DNA from: Xanthostigma xanthostigma | Taxonomy: Eukaryota; Arthropoda; Insecta; Raphidioptera; Raphidiidae | NCBI GenBank assembly: GCA_963575645.1 | Contig: OY754468.1 | Coordinates: 7,192,001 to 7,256,000, forward strand | DNA length: 64,000 nucleotides | Direction of reading: 5' to 3' | Shown here: positions 20,521-31,440 of the stretch, piece by piece | Layout of the letters: every line of letters begins with the position of its first letter | Position numbering within the stretch: the first letter of the stretch is position 1 | Notes under the pieces: model-generated | Seen by the model: only the letters and a program-made list of their open reading frames with translations | The model's database searches: none | What the model was told of the DNA's origin: nothing | Translations under genes and position numbers: made by a program

Positions 20521-20929
20521 AAGAATTTTTTTTTTTTTATATTCCATTTTATTCCACTTAATACTTATATATTATATATAATATATTTCTCATATATTTT
20601 TTTTATTATTATTTTTTTTTTTCATTTTATTTTTTTCATTTTAATTTTTTAATTGTTTTTTTTTTATCTATTGCACATACCGCTAGTGTAGCGGTGGGAT
20701 ATTCTTGAAAAATAGTGTTTTGGGATATTGTGTCTATAAAATGCGTTCTTCGATAAACTAGAAAGTCAATAAACTAGGACAAGAAACTCAAAAAATCGGG
20801 ATTTTTGAGAGCAAAACCCGTGCATAATTGCTAAAAAAAATTTCTTATTTTACTAATGTTTCTCGTATATTTTTATTTTTTTTTTATTTGTTTTAATCTA
20901 TTTTCTCAATTTTTTTCATTATAATATAA

Positions 20930-21178
20930 TGTACAGTGGAAAACTTGCGGGATGTGCACTTTTGGTTTTGCCAACTATCTTTTGATTATGTTGACTTAGA
21001 AGTTTGATTTTTTCACAGCTTTAAGGGATTGAAGACCTGAGTATTTGATATTAATTTCGAATTGATACCTTCACGCGCTCCTGAAATAAAGGGTCTTGAC
21101 AAACAGATAGATAGACGGACAACGAAGGGATTCTATAAGGGTTCCTTTTTTTCTTTCAAGGTACGGAACCCTAAAAAA
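20930..21178 (+). repeat. Insect dispersed repeat 3' end (GGTACGGAACCCTAAAAA type)
   Basis: Contains AGACGGACAACGAAGGGATT, CTATAAGGGTTCC and the end AAGGTACGGAACCCTAAAAA. I recall this ending as a common insect repeat; class unsure. The 5' limit is a guess. Confidence 0.45.
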
Positions 21179-21345
21179 GGTTGAGTTGAACTTAGATTGC
21201 AGATTAAAGATCCTCAACAACTAATTTGAATTATAACTATGAGTATAACCAAGTTAGAAAGAGTGCTGACCGAATAGTGAATAACTTTATTCGTATTTAT
21301 GGACATCTCTTTTAAAGAAAGCTATAATAATACGACGTTTGTCAG

Positions 21346-21470
21346 ATGAATCAAGACGTGTTCTAGTTTCAGGAGTGAAGGAAGACTTTGCCGTTGAGCT
21401 CCCTCAGGATATCCACAGCTACGTGCTGAAAGCCTACATTCAAAGTCTAAAATCCCTCTCTTTATGTGTT
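21346..21470 (+). CDS. Doubtful exon fragment
   Basis: After an acceptor-like ACGTTTGTCAG (ending 21345) the frame encodes ESRRVLVSGVKEDFAVELPQ and DIHSYVLKAYIQSLKS, a balanced composition unlike the AT-rich noise nearby. It stays open to a stop at about 21522, but the last part is of low quality and no good donor is seen. Family not recognised. It lies on the same strand as the exon at 17081, but nothing shows that they join. Confidence 0.22.
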
Positions 21471-21598
21471 TTTCCTGTTACGTATTACATTGGTACTCTG
21501 TGCCTGCAAATATATCTTTTCTAGAATGCGTCTTACGTCTTCATTTTCCTTTAGTCTATAGTCTATAGTGACCTATACTAGTGTTACACGCTCCCCGT

Positions 21599-21690
21599 TG
21601 AGACAACAATCGGCTCGTCATTCTAACAATGACACACAGATTGTTGTGAGACAACAATCGGCTTGTTATTCTAACAATGACACACGGATT
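21599..21690. repeat. ~53-bp tandem duplication
   Basis: GAGACAACAATCGGCTCGTC..ATTCTAACAATGACACAC occurs twice in a row, with a few differences. Confidence 0.75.
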
Positions 21691-21869
21691 ATATAAATTG
21701 CACTTATACACTCGGCGCTGACTCACCAAACGCCGAGCTCTTGCGGCTCCGCAGTATTAGAGGAGGGGAGACTTAAAGGTCTATGACTGACAGTTTTCCT
21801 CCGATTGATTTGAAATTTTGACACAACATTCTTTAAATGTTTTACTATAAGGAAATGCAATAAAAAATC

Positions 21870-22015
21870 GAGTTTTTTAGAAACCTACCCCCCCCCCCCT
21901 CCTTAATCAAAGTCGCCTATGGTGACTCATAATTATTTTTAAGCTTATAGTATAGTATCATCGATTGTACAATAAAACCGTTCAACTCAAAAAGCTTTTT
22001 TCCCTATTTTATTTT
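21870..22015. repeat. Fragment of the 63.4-kb repeat family
   Basis: AATCAAAGTCGCCTATGGTG and GACTCATAATTATTTT match 63460-63600 (AATCAAAATCCTCTATGGTG). A poly-C run precedes it. Confidence 0.5.
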
Positions 22016-22051
22016 AAATAATTAGGTACTTTTAATTTTTTTTTTTAATTA

Positions 22052-22354
22052 GGGTAATTCCGGGGGAGATGGCCTTACGGGAGAGATGGCCAATAGAAAA
22101 AAGTCTAACTAATAATAAACAAATGGCACTATTTTCAATATAGTTCAATATACTCCGGGAGAGATGGCCAATTCTACTTTTTTTTCAAAGTTTAAAATTA
22201 CTTGTTTTTGTTTATTGAAAAGTAATATTTCGTTAATGTTCTGTAAGAATTATAATTAAAGTTTCGTTTCCCGCTGGTCTCAATATTTTATTCATCTTAG
22301 TTCCTTCACAATAGCTCCTTAAAGTTAGTAGGGCCGTCTCCCCCGGAATTACCC
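22052..22354. mobile_element. TA-target MITE (GGGTAATTCCGGGG ends)
   Basis: TIRs GGGTAATTCCGGGGGAGATG and GTCTCCCCCGGAATTACCC are flanked by TA on both sides. GGGAGAGATGGCCAAT is repeated twice inside. No coding region. Confidence 0.75.
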
Positions 22355-22732
22355 TAAATAAAAAGTGATCGGGAATCAGTAGATACTTTTATACTACTTG
22401 GATGAAAGTAGCAACCTGAACGAAAATAGTGAGTCATTGACGTTGAATAAATTCCTTAAAAAAGTATACTACATTTTACATCGTTTTCCAAAAATAGAGC
22501 CTTCCATTCTAATTTCTGTACCTACGTATTTACTTCGGAAGTGTGTACTGTGTACTTAACCGAATGCTTGAAACAACAAAAATACTGGTTTTTGTGTCAT
22601 TAACAAATAATAAATTATGCATGATGTTTTAAGAGTAGCTCTGTTCCACGTCGTCACAGAATTTTAGAACTAAGTTCTGCCACAGTTTATTTTTATCATT
22701 TCGTACCGAGTAAATAGCGTAGTGGTAAAACT

Positions 22733-22882
22733 AATATAATAATAATAATAATGCGTTTAACGTCCGTTTCTCGACTTTATGTCACAACAGACGCCATTCG
22801 CACCGTTACTATTTTTTTTCTACCTTCACACTTCCCGTTATTTTTTAGAATTTTTAAACTTCAACTTATTGAAGGAATTTCT
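22733..22882 (-). mobile_element. SINE family copy 1 (3' tail only)
   Basis: Reverse complement of the SINE tail: (ATT)n, GCGTTTAACGTCCGTTTCTC, CTTCCCGTTATTTT. The tRNA-related head is absent. Confidence 0.7.
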
Positions 22883-23031
22883 AGGAAATTAGAATAGAAT
22901 AGAATAATAATTTATTGCTAAGGCAATCGGATCAGATTCAATCCATACGGATTGGTCTTCCATCGGTCCTTATAATTACATAAAAGTAACAGAAAAACAA
23001 TAAAAATTGAAAAAGATTAAATATTGTCTTA

Positions 23032-23821
23032 TAGGCCCCACTCACGATCAAACTTCATGCCACAGTTCAGTGTTCAAACTAATAGTTCAGTGAAGCATGA
23101 TAATGTGTGGGACAAATAAACACTGAAACCAACACTGAAGTCAAGCATGAACTCATCAAATGCATCTTGATTTTTGAACGACTTCAGTGTTCAGTGTTCA
23201 AGTAAACTGCTGTGTGTGTGGGTTTTTTTCAGTTCAGTTTTTGGAGTTCTGTGTTTTGTACAACCAGAAGCCAAAAATCTCAATGTTGCTGCAACTCTTT
23301 CTTGTACAGAAATAGATTTTCGCATATTTGTGTCCTGGTTCTTAATAAATAGGGTAACTAATTCCAGTAAATAATTGTAAGTTAATTCATCCATTCGTAA
23401 ATAATTATTCCAATCAAGCGGTTCAAGATTTAATTCATTAATCAAATAAACATGACTTCTTGAATCACGCACTTCTAACAAATTTTTCACTCATATTCTT
23501 CTTTTTTTTCTTATTTCTCTGTTTTAAATACAATCCCATAGCTAAGAACAGCCAATCCTCACCATTTAAATTACTCATTTAGTTCTTATTAATGAACTAT
23601 ACTCTATAGTATAATATTATAGTGTGTATATAATATAATATATCTTATGTATCTATACTCGACGAGTGTATGCCAACAACTGAACCAAACTGAACACAAA
23701 AAATTTAAAAAAACGGGCAGTTTGCATGAACTGTGTGTGGTGCCAGTCAGTCTTTCGATTAATCGTCCAACTTCACTGAACACTGAACTATGGCATGAAG
23801 TTTGATCGTGAGTGGGGCCTA
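23032..23821 (-). mobile_element. PIF/Harbinger element with transposase remnant
   Basis: TIRs TAGGCCCCACTCACGATCAA and TTGATCGTGAGTGGGGCCTA are flanked by TTA on both sides. The TIR match runs on for about 40 bp (AACTTCATGCCA, AGTTCAGTG). It inserted exactly at the LINE stop codon, whose reverse complement is the TTA target. Confidence 0.9.
23191..23490 (-). pseudogene. ALP1-like/Harbinger transposase N-terminal remnant
   Basis: The 99-residue frame contains NNYLRMDELTYNYLLELVTL, IKNQDTNMRKSISVQERVAA and TLRFLASG, the N-terminal helical part that precedes the DDE nuclease in PIF/Harbinger (ALP1-like) transposases. The DDE domain itself (about 250 more residues) is missing: after LASGC the frame continues into unrelated residues. 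It sits inside the TIR-bounded element, so this is an internally deleted derivative of a coding element. Not functional. Confidence 0.75.
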
Positions 23822-24110
23822 TTAAGTATAGGTCAATAGATTTTGCCGATTTACGAGCTTCGTATTAATCATCTTAATAAAAGTTTTCATTTGATTGCGA
23901 TGTGAAATGGCCTGGTTTAAGATGTTGCTATCAAGCTCATTTAGTAATTTAGACGCCAGATAAGCAAATGCTTTTTTAAAATTTGAAGTGTTGTGAGCTG
24001 GCAGTTCATAAGTTATTTGCCTAACATCGTATGGATTTGAGTGTTTATGTAATTTATTTATAAGAAGAGCTGGCTCGTTTTCTTTTAAGATTTGAAATTA
24101 AAAAGTATAC

Positions 24111-24475
24111 ATATGCAACAATCTTCTGTTAGCCATATTTAAAATGCCATGTTGTACCAAGTACGGTGTTATATGTTCGCGATATGAAATGCAAAAAACA
24201 AACCGAGATGAATGTTGTGTCCAAATTTCATGATGATCGGAGTTACCGTTCAAAAGTTTTTGTCGGACGAACAAATTTTGAGTTACATTTTGCAACATTT
24301 TTCATTGATGCTCCGCTCCTATTGGTCGTAGCGTGATATTATATAGCCTATAGTCGTCCTCGATAAATGGGCTATCCAACAAAAAAAAAAATTCAATTCG
24401 AACCAGTAGTTCCTGACATTATTGCGTTCAGTCAAACAAACAAACTCTACAGCTTTATATATTACAATAGATATA
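24111..24475 (-). mobile_element. Helitron-like repeat, copy 3 (fragment)
   Basis: The minus strand starts TCTATTGTAATATATAAAGC at about 24470 and shares AATTTTTTTGTTGGATAGCC-type sequence, the ACGACCAATAGGAGCGGAGC block and AACTTTTGAACGGTAACTCC with copy 2. It lacks the tRNA-like part. Confidence 0.65.
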
Positions 24476-24819
24476 GATATGCAGAGCTGTAAAATCATAG
24501 GTATCTAAAAGGTATTGGGGATTCACTGTTTTTGTCACACAATAGATTATAGTTCCGGTATCTGTTGAATATAAAAAAAGACGTGTTGATCGACATTTAT
24601 AATGTAGAGCCCGTTGTCGAATTACACGGATGAATTGACCTAGTTAAACGGTAACTGACAGCAACAGTAGAGGGTTGGGGGGGGGGATGATTGGAGCTGG
24701 GGAAGGTAGGAGGCAGACGCAACCGGCGATCGTATGCAATGCAGTTTAGAGACCCTCCCAAGGGAAGCTTTTAACATCAAACAAGGAGTGGCCCCGTTGT
24801 CAGCGCACTGGGCAACGTC
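24476..24819. other. No gene recognised
   Basis: Unique sequence with a G-run near 24678. Confidence 0.35.
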
Positions 24820-24827
24820 GTCGAAAT

Positions 24828-25439
24828 TAGTGATGTGTCCACATGACTCTTTTTTGGGAGCTGGTTCCGTGCGCTCCGCTCACTAAAAAGAGTCGGTCAG
24901 AGTGAGTCGTTCAAAGGAGCGACACTAGACAGTACGCACTACACAAGAGTGCAGACTGCAGAGGTGTGAAGTGTCATCATGCATGCTCATGAGTCACGTA
25001 GCATTGCACAGCACAGTGCACACACTCAGCTCTGAGCTCATTTTAATATGATTCTGACCTTATATTATTCGCATTGCGGATAAACTATAACGTATAATAA
25101 AAGCTTAACAATAATAATGCTTATTGTTATCTTTCACTTTGTCAACGACGTCTATGTGAATGGTTTAAGTCACTGTAAGCTTAGTACTATTACACTTACA
25201 GTATGTCATTCAACATTTAATGACTCAGCAAAGATAACTCCGTACGTGCAAAATTCACTAGTGCCTCTGTGGCCTGTGCTGTGTGCGCTCTGTAAATGTG
25301 CGAATTCAACAGTACAGAATAGCTCAGCACAGAGCAATGGCGCTCGGAGTGAGTCATTCACAAAAAAAGAGCGACTCGCTCCGCTCCGAGAAAGGAGTCG
25401 TTCATTATGAACGACTCGCTCAGGAGCGACACATCACTA
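24828..25439. mobile_element. hAT MITE (TAGTGATGTGTC ends), copy 1
   Basis: Ends TAGTGATGTGTC and GACACATCACTA are flanked by an exact 8-bp duplication, GTCGAAAT (24820-24827, 25440-25447). Subterminal GAGTCGTTCATTATGAACGA-type inverted motifs are present. 612 bp, non-coding. A second copy lies at 47019. Confidence 0.9.
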
Positions 25440-25499
25440 GTCGAAATGTAAAATGTTTTGTTCTGACATTATCAAGATAGTTCTATTCGTTTTCATGGT

Positions 25500-25702
25500 T
25501 ACCTATACATAATATGTTTCACTTCATGTTAAAATTAATCAAAGCATGCTTAACTAATTTCTTTCCGACATATCTACAGAACAAAATAACAGCTGTTTAT
25601 TTTTATTTACAAAATATTTCCGAAACTATAAAATTTAGAAAAACATTTTCTTTGTAAAAATAAATAGAATAATAAGCCGTTATGAAAAGTATACCATTAT
25701 TG
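25500..25702 (-). mobile_element. MITE 'ACCATTCCAAC' fragment
   Basis: Matches the right half of the family (ATAATATGTTTCACTTCATG, AATCAAAGCATGCTTAACTA, AATAAGCCGTTATGAAAAGT). It stops where SINE-related sequence begins. Confidence 0.65.
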
Positions 25703-25739
25703 TCTCTGTACCAGGATGATTGTATATGGAAAATTATAT

Positions 25740-25940
25740 TAATTCAAGGCCATGATCGATTACCTGTCAAACTCCTATGCTCAAAATATCCTAAAGTTCA
25801 CCCATTGCTATTAATTAGTTGAAAAAATGTATAAAATAACGGGAAGTGTGATAGATGGAAAATAGTAATGGAGCGAATGGCGTCTGTTATGACCTAAAGT
25901 CGAGAAATGGACGTTAAACGCATTATTATTATATTATATT
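25740..25940 (+). mobile_element. SINE family copy 2 (tail part)
   Basis: Contains TTCAAGGCCATGATCGATTA, ATAACGGGAAGTGTGATAGA and GTTAAACGCATTATTATTA; the tRNA-like head is missing. Confidence 0.7.
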
Positions 25941-26396
25941 AAAAAATTGTGGTCTTCCATTTTATTAATAATAAATTTTTCCAAGGTCTGAGTATTGCAT
26001 TTGTTTTTGGTTCGCAAACCTGTGGCGAGAACACGTGTTGGCTCATTTAATTCCTGTTTGTTGGTCTGTTCTTAACATTCTGTGTCTGACACATGAGATT
26101 AATTCCTTGAAGCCAGTGGAAGATGAGTTTAAAGTCTTTGTGTAATGGAAGGATTTTAATCTTTGTTTTATTGGCTCTTTAGTCAGGAAAATGCTTCTTC
26201 GAAAAAAGTAACGCACGCCATTGAAAAATGGCACAAAGGTTTGGAAGCATACGGCGAGAACATCGACTTTAAGTCGATTGTCAGAATTTATATTCTGAAC
26301 ACAATTCGATAAAAGGTGACAAAGATCGATATCAAGGGCTGAGAAATATGTCACCTAATTTTCAAATACAGTAATGAATATTTTTTTGTTTGTTAA

Positions 26397-27101
26397 TTGA
26401 ATAGTGTAAAAATATTGACTGCTTATTGTTACTGTAATCATGAAAAACTTGTGATTGTATAAAAAAAATTCCAGCCTATTGAGCGACGGAACCATTCCAA
26501 CTTCAAAATGTTGATATGGTATAATAAAGAAAATAAAATTTCTGATATCGCGTGAGGTGACGCGGGTAATGGCTAGTATTCAATATTTTATTTGATATTC
26601 GTCGCCATGATTACCTACATAATATGTTCCAAGTAAAAATTAATCAAAGCATGCTTAACTAGTTTATTTCTGACAGATCTACAAAACAAAAGTACGGCTG
26701 TTTATTTTTATTTTCAAAATATTTCCGGAGCTATAAAGTTTAGAAAAAAATTTTTTTACGAAACTATCTTGAAATAATAGATAGAATAATAAGCCGTTAT
26801 GAAAAGTATACCATTATTATATAAAACACCGTTACAGCATATATCTTTTCTGCGCATGCGTTGATTTTTCCCAAAAACAATAGGGCTCTTCATATTTGCA
26901 TATCAAACATCCTCCCAAAATTTGGTTTCAATCCGCTTATCCGTTTGACCTGTATCGTGCTCACAAACAGACGCACAGAGTTTTTCCAAAAATATGTTAT
27001 TTGGATTCGGGGGACCTTAAAACGAAAAGATATTGTTAAATTTTTGAAAAGTGATTTTTAACCTAAACTAGTATCATTCCCCATTTGTGGGTTGGAATGC
27101 T
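26397..27101 (-). mobile_element. MITE 'ACCATTCCAAC', copy D (full length)
   Basis: TIRs ACCATTCCAAC (26491) and GTTGGAATGCT (ending 27101) bound the core. It contains TGCGCATGCGTTGA near 26850. An extra ~70 bp outside the first TIR (26397-26467, ATAGTGTAAAAATATTGACT) is shared with the copy at 43668. Confidence 0.75.
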
Positions 27102-28105
27102 AATAAAGACGCGTAAAGTATTGGATTTCAATAAGGCCTAACTAGTGTTGGAAGCATCGAGCCTGAAGCGGGTAGCCCTACCAATAATTATTGTACTTTG
27201 CCTGAATTTCGTCTTTTTACTTATTTATTTATTTTTGTACAATCGGATATCTTGTTTTTAGTAATATTAGATAATCCGTTGCCCAGCCCTGCTAACGCGA
27301 TGTAACAAATAGACTTTCAGTTGATATAGGTTAGCTGCAGAAATTAGGTTATGGTGTTAAAATGCGACCGAGTCAATAAAAGGTCAACGGGAGTCTATAG
27401 ACGTACCCCTTGTTGTCTCCGCGACTCCGCCCGATCCCGGTCGCGGTGGCGTGTTGACCTCATTTTAATACTTGGTATATTATAGCTTATTGCTTTGTAT
27501 CTAGTACACTAGAACCCCGATGTACGCCGTGGGGTTTATGAATAGCCGACTTATACCCATCTTCACCGAAAACTATTTACTAAATCTTGGAACAAATTTA
27601 TTCGTTAGAATAAAATTTTCCTCCAATTCACCAAGCAAAATATCAGGTAGAAAAGTTAGTTAAAGAATAAATATACACTGCACTATACTCCTTGCCCTTT
27701 TTGTTGAATATTTTGACGTTCACCCAAAAATCCGACTGATGGCGTTAGTGTAAACGTATAAAAAAAGTTTCACAAAATAATAATGTTTTATCCTAACCCA
27801 ATCGTAAAAGCTGGACTCTCGCAAACCGGGACTGAGGAGTACGGTAAAGTGCAAGGTTGAGATTGATGATTATGGGATAATGGCTCAGACGTGATCTGAT
27901 TATGCTCGTTTATTTAACAGACACGAAAAGGTCAGTCATTTAAGGAAAAAATTCAATAAAAGTGTACTGTGCGATCTATTAATAGTTAAAAGGATAGGTA
28001 GGAAGAAATTAAAAGAACTTGCTTGCGTATAGATTTCGTGTAAGAAGTCCACAGACCGCACCTTAATCAAACGATAAAAAAAAACAATACCTATGTATTA
28101 TTTTG
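27102..28105. other. No gene recognised
   Basis: Unique sequence; a GC-rich patch near 27400-27460 has no frame of note. Confidence 0.35.
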
Positions 28106-28117
28106 GTTGGAATTAAT

Positions 28118-28551
28118 CAGTGGCGTAAAGAACGCCCCCGCAGGCCCTGCGTTGCGGGGGGGGGGGGGGCGCGCAACAGCCAGGGGCGCCCTCAAGTCCC
28201 TTGATGAAAATGATAAATTTTCGAAAAAAAGACTGCCGTGTGTTTCGAGAAAATTAGGCAATAATAAAATATTAATATCACTTGCACAATTATATTGTTA
28301 CAAGTTAACATTTACAATAATAAATGAAAAATTATTTAATAATATGTGCCGAAATAAAAATTGAAGTCCCATACTTAAATTTGAACGTTAACTAACAATA
28401 TTCATTTTCATGCTCGCTGAAGCCATTTTTGACCTCTTCGAAAGTTATTTCGTAGTCAAACACATACGAAATGACTTTCGAAGAGTGCAAAATGGCAAAG
28501 CGCTTTTAGAAATCTGCGGGGGGGGGGCACATACTCCTAGTTACCCCACTG
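28118..28551. mobile_element. hAT MITE (CAGTGGCGTAA ends)
   Basis: Ends CAGTGGCGTAAAG and TAGTTACCCCACTG have an exact 8-bp duplication, GAATTAAT (28110-28117, 28552-28559). G-runs lie near both ends, and a long hairpin lies at 28416-28502. Confidence 0.85.
28416..28502. repeat. Precursor-like hairpin inside hAT MITE
   Basis: GCCATTTTTGACCTCTTCGA (28422) pairs with TCGAAGAGTGCAAAATGGC (28478-28496) and continues through AAGT..ACTT and ATTTCGTA..TACGAAAT around a ~10-base loop. CGCT/AGCG extend it. The size is like a microRNA precursor. Confidence 0.6.
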
Positions 28552-28599
28552 GAATTAATAGCATGCTCTGTTATTTAAAACATTGTAAAACCAAAATGA

Positions 28600-29024
28600 C
28601 AGTCGAACCTGGATAAGCAAGAGATGAAGGGAGCGCGATCTCTTTTTCGCTTCTGGAGTTTATTCACTAACCCGAGTTTCTAGCTTAAAGAGGTAAAAGA
28701 GGTACAGGAGTGGCCTTTCTCACTTATAGAGGTCTATAAGAACTATACAAAAACAATGTTAGTTAGTTCAGCTATTTATGATTTATTCTTAAATTTCGTG
28801 GAACTATTAATACGTTCGAATATTCGAATATCGCTTATAGAGGTACAGGAAAGTAGTAGTCTCGGTTATAGAGGCCTATGTCATTATATGAGTGAAAAAC
28901 GTCTTTCTCTTACAGAGGTTTCTGTTTATCACTTATAAGAGAGAGACTTTAGAGGGTACCTGGCAATTACTCTCACTTAGAGAGTTTTCTCGCTTACCCA
29001 GTTCTCACTTACTCAGGTTGACTG
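28600..29024. mobile_element. pogo/Tigger-like MITE
   Basis: Ends CAGTCGAACCTGGATAAGCA and TACTCAGGTTGACTG are inverted, and TA follows the right end (the left flank is GA). CTTATAGAGG is repeated several times inside. The class is inferred from the CAGT..AACC-type end. Confidence 0.5.
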
Positions 29025-29242
29025 TATTTGAAACTGAAACCAGTTTTAATCTTGTAAATAAATTAATAGTTTTGGTTACGAAATCAGAACGTAAGGTTAT
29101 AAATAATACAAATATGTAGCTATAGTTTGCTATTATATTATAAAACACTCAATGATGACGTCACAATGCTAAATTTATTATTCAAGTAATGTCACTATCG
29201 ACTTTGATGCATTTAAAAACAGATTCAAAATCGACTACCTTA

Positions 29243-29573
29243 AGGTTGCTGCACACGAGACTGGATTTGTTTTTAACTTTTTATGTGCTCTCTTCACACG
29301 AGACGTCTTTTCAAGATTGCAGTTACAAAAGTGGACGTTTATTGTCTCTGAACAGAACACGCACTACGGTACAATGTTTGTTTGTGGGCGTTTGTTCATG
29401 TCGCCCACGTGACAAGATACTGTTTCCTGATTGGTTCTTGCTCAGAAAAAGCAGAGGACCTAGCAAGAAAAATATCCCCTGTTCTATAATTTTAAACTCT
29501 ATCTTGTGAGCTCGCAACCGAAACCCGCAGTGACGTCATTTCCAGCCTTGTAGCCAGCAGTGTGCAGTGGCCT
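29243..29573. mobile_element. PIF/Harbinger-like MITE, copy 2
   Basis: Ends AGGTTGCTGCACACGAGACT and GTGTGCAGTGGCCT with an exact TTA duplication (29240-29242, 29574-29576). Same family as 17512 and 33163. Confidence 0.8.
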
Positions 29574-29576
29574 TTA

Positions 29577-30063
29577 CTCTCTATGTTTCTTTACGATCAG
29601 GTATGAAAGGTATCTGTCATAACTGAAATTGACTCGCGGATGATAATTTATGTATAAGTTTGCTGAAAAACAAAGTAGGCCTGCATGTTAATAGAAGACG
29701 GACATCATTAAATATTGTATAGGGTCAAAAAGGTGACGTGTTGAAGGTCACAGGCAGAGACGTACACACCTATGAACAAAAGAAAGGCGAGGAGGTAGAT
29801 TATATATATACATAGGCAGTTTATAACTTTCATTTCGCGAACAAAGTATGTTGGTATCTATCAACATGCACGTTATATCCTTGTCTCGGACGAGATCTGC
29901 CCACCGACGCATTATCTCTCCTGTCTGAAGGATAATAAAGAAGAGGCTTGGTTTTAGTTGGCGATGATAAAACGCTACAACCGATTCTAGCCAAACACGT
30001 CATCGGTCTATCTCTATACGGACCAGTCGTTACTGTAAGGTCTCGCTTTTTGACATGTCGCTA
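29577..30063. other. No gene recognised
   Basis: Unique sequence; short AT-repeat near 29800. Confidence 0.3.
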
Positions 30064-30067
30064 TTAT

Positions 30068-30175
30068 GGCGGTTTTCGGTGTAGCGTAGTGGTGAGAGCA
30101 CTAGACTCGCATTCGGGAGGTACTAAGTTCGAATCCCGATGGGGGTAGATGGGCTGGGACTTTTTACGAATTCCA
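30068..30175 (+). mobile_element. SINE family copy 3 (tRNA-like head)
   Basis: GTAGCGTAGTGGTGAGAGCA (A-box arm) and AAGTTCGAATCCCG (B box) are followed by GGCTGGGACTTTTT. The body is lost. Confidence 0.75.
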
Positions 30176-30304
30176 GACATGAAAATGGCGCAGGAGCTCA
30201 GAGGAGTCACTAGGAGATGAAGAAGACATCCGATAAAAATTTAAAAATCATATTTCATGATTGAAAACCGGAGTTCTCATTAAACCTTTGTCATCCCCAC
30301 CCCT

Positions 30305-30520
30305 GCGCAGAATTAAAAGCTCTAGATCTGAGGTAATTAGTAACTTCATCAAAATGAATATTGGAAGCGGTCTTTCTCCGCTGTCGAATCAGGTTCTAAC
30401 AGAGTTGCCAAGGCAAGTGATTAAGTCACTCTAAGTGCTATGTTTTCTAAAAGTTTCATCCTTTATAAAATCCGAACCATTCTTTACGCCCGCCTCTTGG
30501 ACTTCATAATGAAATTTTAT
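30305..30520. repeat. Dispersed repeat pair with 59195-59395
   Basis: Shared phrases are ATTAAAAGCTCTA, TCATCAAAATGAA, GTTTCATCCT and AATC(C/G)GA(A/G)CC, in the same order and strand. Class unknown. Confidence 0.55.
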
Positions 30521-30562
30521 TATTTTAGTCATATCGGCTTGCCTTAAGTATAAAAATTGTAC

Positions 30563-30770
30563 CGAGCGGGGTGGCGTAGTCGTGAAAGCACTAGACTAGC
30601 ATTCGGAAGGTACCGGGTTCGAATCCCGGCGGGGGCAGATGTGACTGGGACTTTTTCCTGCTACCTCTCGGCGAGAAACTGTAATTCCTGTACTAGTTGG
30701 GGTTTTCCATGGTTTCCCTCAATAATTCCAGATAAATAACGAGATGGTTCCCTTATTTCAAATACTACTA
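30563..30770 (+). mobile_element. SINE family copy 4
   Basis: GAGCGGGGTGGCGTAGTCGT and CCGGGTTCGAATCCCGGC head, then CTGGGACTTTTTCCTGC, TTTTCCATGGTTTCCCTCAA and AGATAAATAACGAGATGGTT. Truncated at the 3' side. Confidence 0.85.
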
Positions 30771-31200
30771 TGCTTTTCATATGATGATATACGTGTGATT
30801 ACAATCTTAGCTCACTGTCAAGTCAACGGTTTCTGTAACTCTACATTACTGTATGGTGGCTACTGATAGCGTTTCAGCTGCACTCCGCGATCGTGCGACA
30901 CCCAAATAAGTCGGTCAGCTCTGGCCGAAGACTGTTAGGGTAATTGATCCGGCCATATAATACCTACGTAAGTTAGACAGCGGTGTGCAGTTTTATGAGT
31001 ACCTACAATAATTGGATTAGGTTCTTTGGTCGTGCCGTTTGTTGCAGATAACTTCTCTGCCCTCGCATACAAACAAATGCGAGGAATACCAACATACCAA
31101 TGTTCAAAGGATGAGAAACAGTAGTCCATTTAATTTGTTTTTTAAGTGAAACTTTTTTTTCGCTAGGATGTGAAAATAGTGTAAGGTGGAACAACCGCGT
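30771..31200. other. No gene recognised
   Basis: Unique sequence without repeat partner. Confidence 0.3.
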
Positions 31201-31204
31201 ATAA

Positions 31205-31437
31205 TAAACAATGCGCATGCGCCGATTTTCCCCAAAAACAATAGGGTTATTCATATTTGCATTCTCTCAAAATTTTGACTTGTATCGAGTATACAAACAG
31301 AGGCACAGATTTGTTCCAAAATTGTGTTTTTTGGATTCGGGTGACCTCAAAACGAAAGGATATTGTAAAATATTGAAAAAATAATTTTGACCTAAATTAG
31401 TAGGTACTATTCCCCATTTATGGTGCTGGAATGGTAG
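31205..31437 (-). mobile_element. MITE 'ACCATTCCAAC', copy E (left half)
   Basis: Begins ATGCGCATGCGCCGATTTTC and ends GTGCTGGAATGGTA. It abuts copy F. Confidence 0.75.
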
Positions 31438-31440
31438 AAA

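Larger units (their letters stand above)
19892..20700 (+). repeat. Composite repeat with terminal hairpins and tRNA-like module
   Basis: It begins with a perfect hairpin, GCACATACCGCTA..TAGCGGTATGTGC (19894-19921). Sequence 19925-20110 is shared with 58250-58440 (ATCGCTT..CAGAGCTGA, TTTCACACGAAATC, AAAATCACAAACAGCAGTT). A (TACG/TATG)n tract (20128-20188), a tRNA-like module and T-rich DNA follow, then ATTGCACATACCGCTAGTGT at about 20670. The element class is unknown. Confidence 0.5.
22883..24110 (-). pseudogene. 5'-truncated LINE 3' end (RT C-terminus), interrupted
   Basis: On the minus strand, 24108 down to 23822 encodes the end of a jockey/CR1-like LINE polyprotein (e.g. NPYDVRQITYELPAHNTSNF, then FKKAFAYLASKLLNEL), the typical tail after the RT domain, ending in TAA. 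The 3' UTR continues beyond the inserted Harbinger element (23030 down to about 22885) and ends in AATAAATTATTATTCTATTC-like short repeats. The loss of everything before this C-terminus fits ordinary 5' truncation on insertion. The family call rests on the tail alone. Confidence 0.6.

Noticed and set aside
25117..25480. Frames of 65-97 codons around 25.1-25.5 kb
   Set aside because: Inside the TAGTGATG hAT MITE; mirrored in the 47-kb copy; no transposase motif.
26043..26354. 103-codon minus-strand frame
   Set aside because: No family resemblance, no splice context; stop-free by chance. A weak hint of an old hAT coding remnant on the other strand was not strong enough.
29323..29517. Overlapping frames at 29.2-29.5 kb
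   Set aside because: Within Harbinger-like MITE copy 2.
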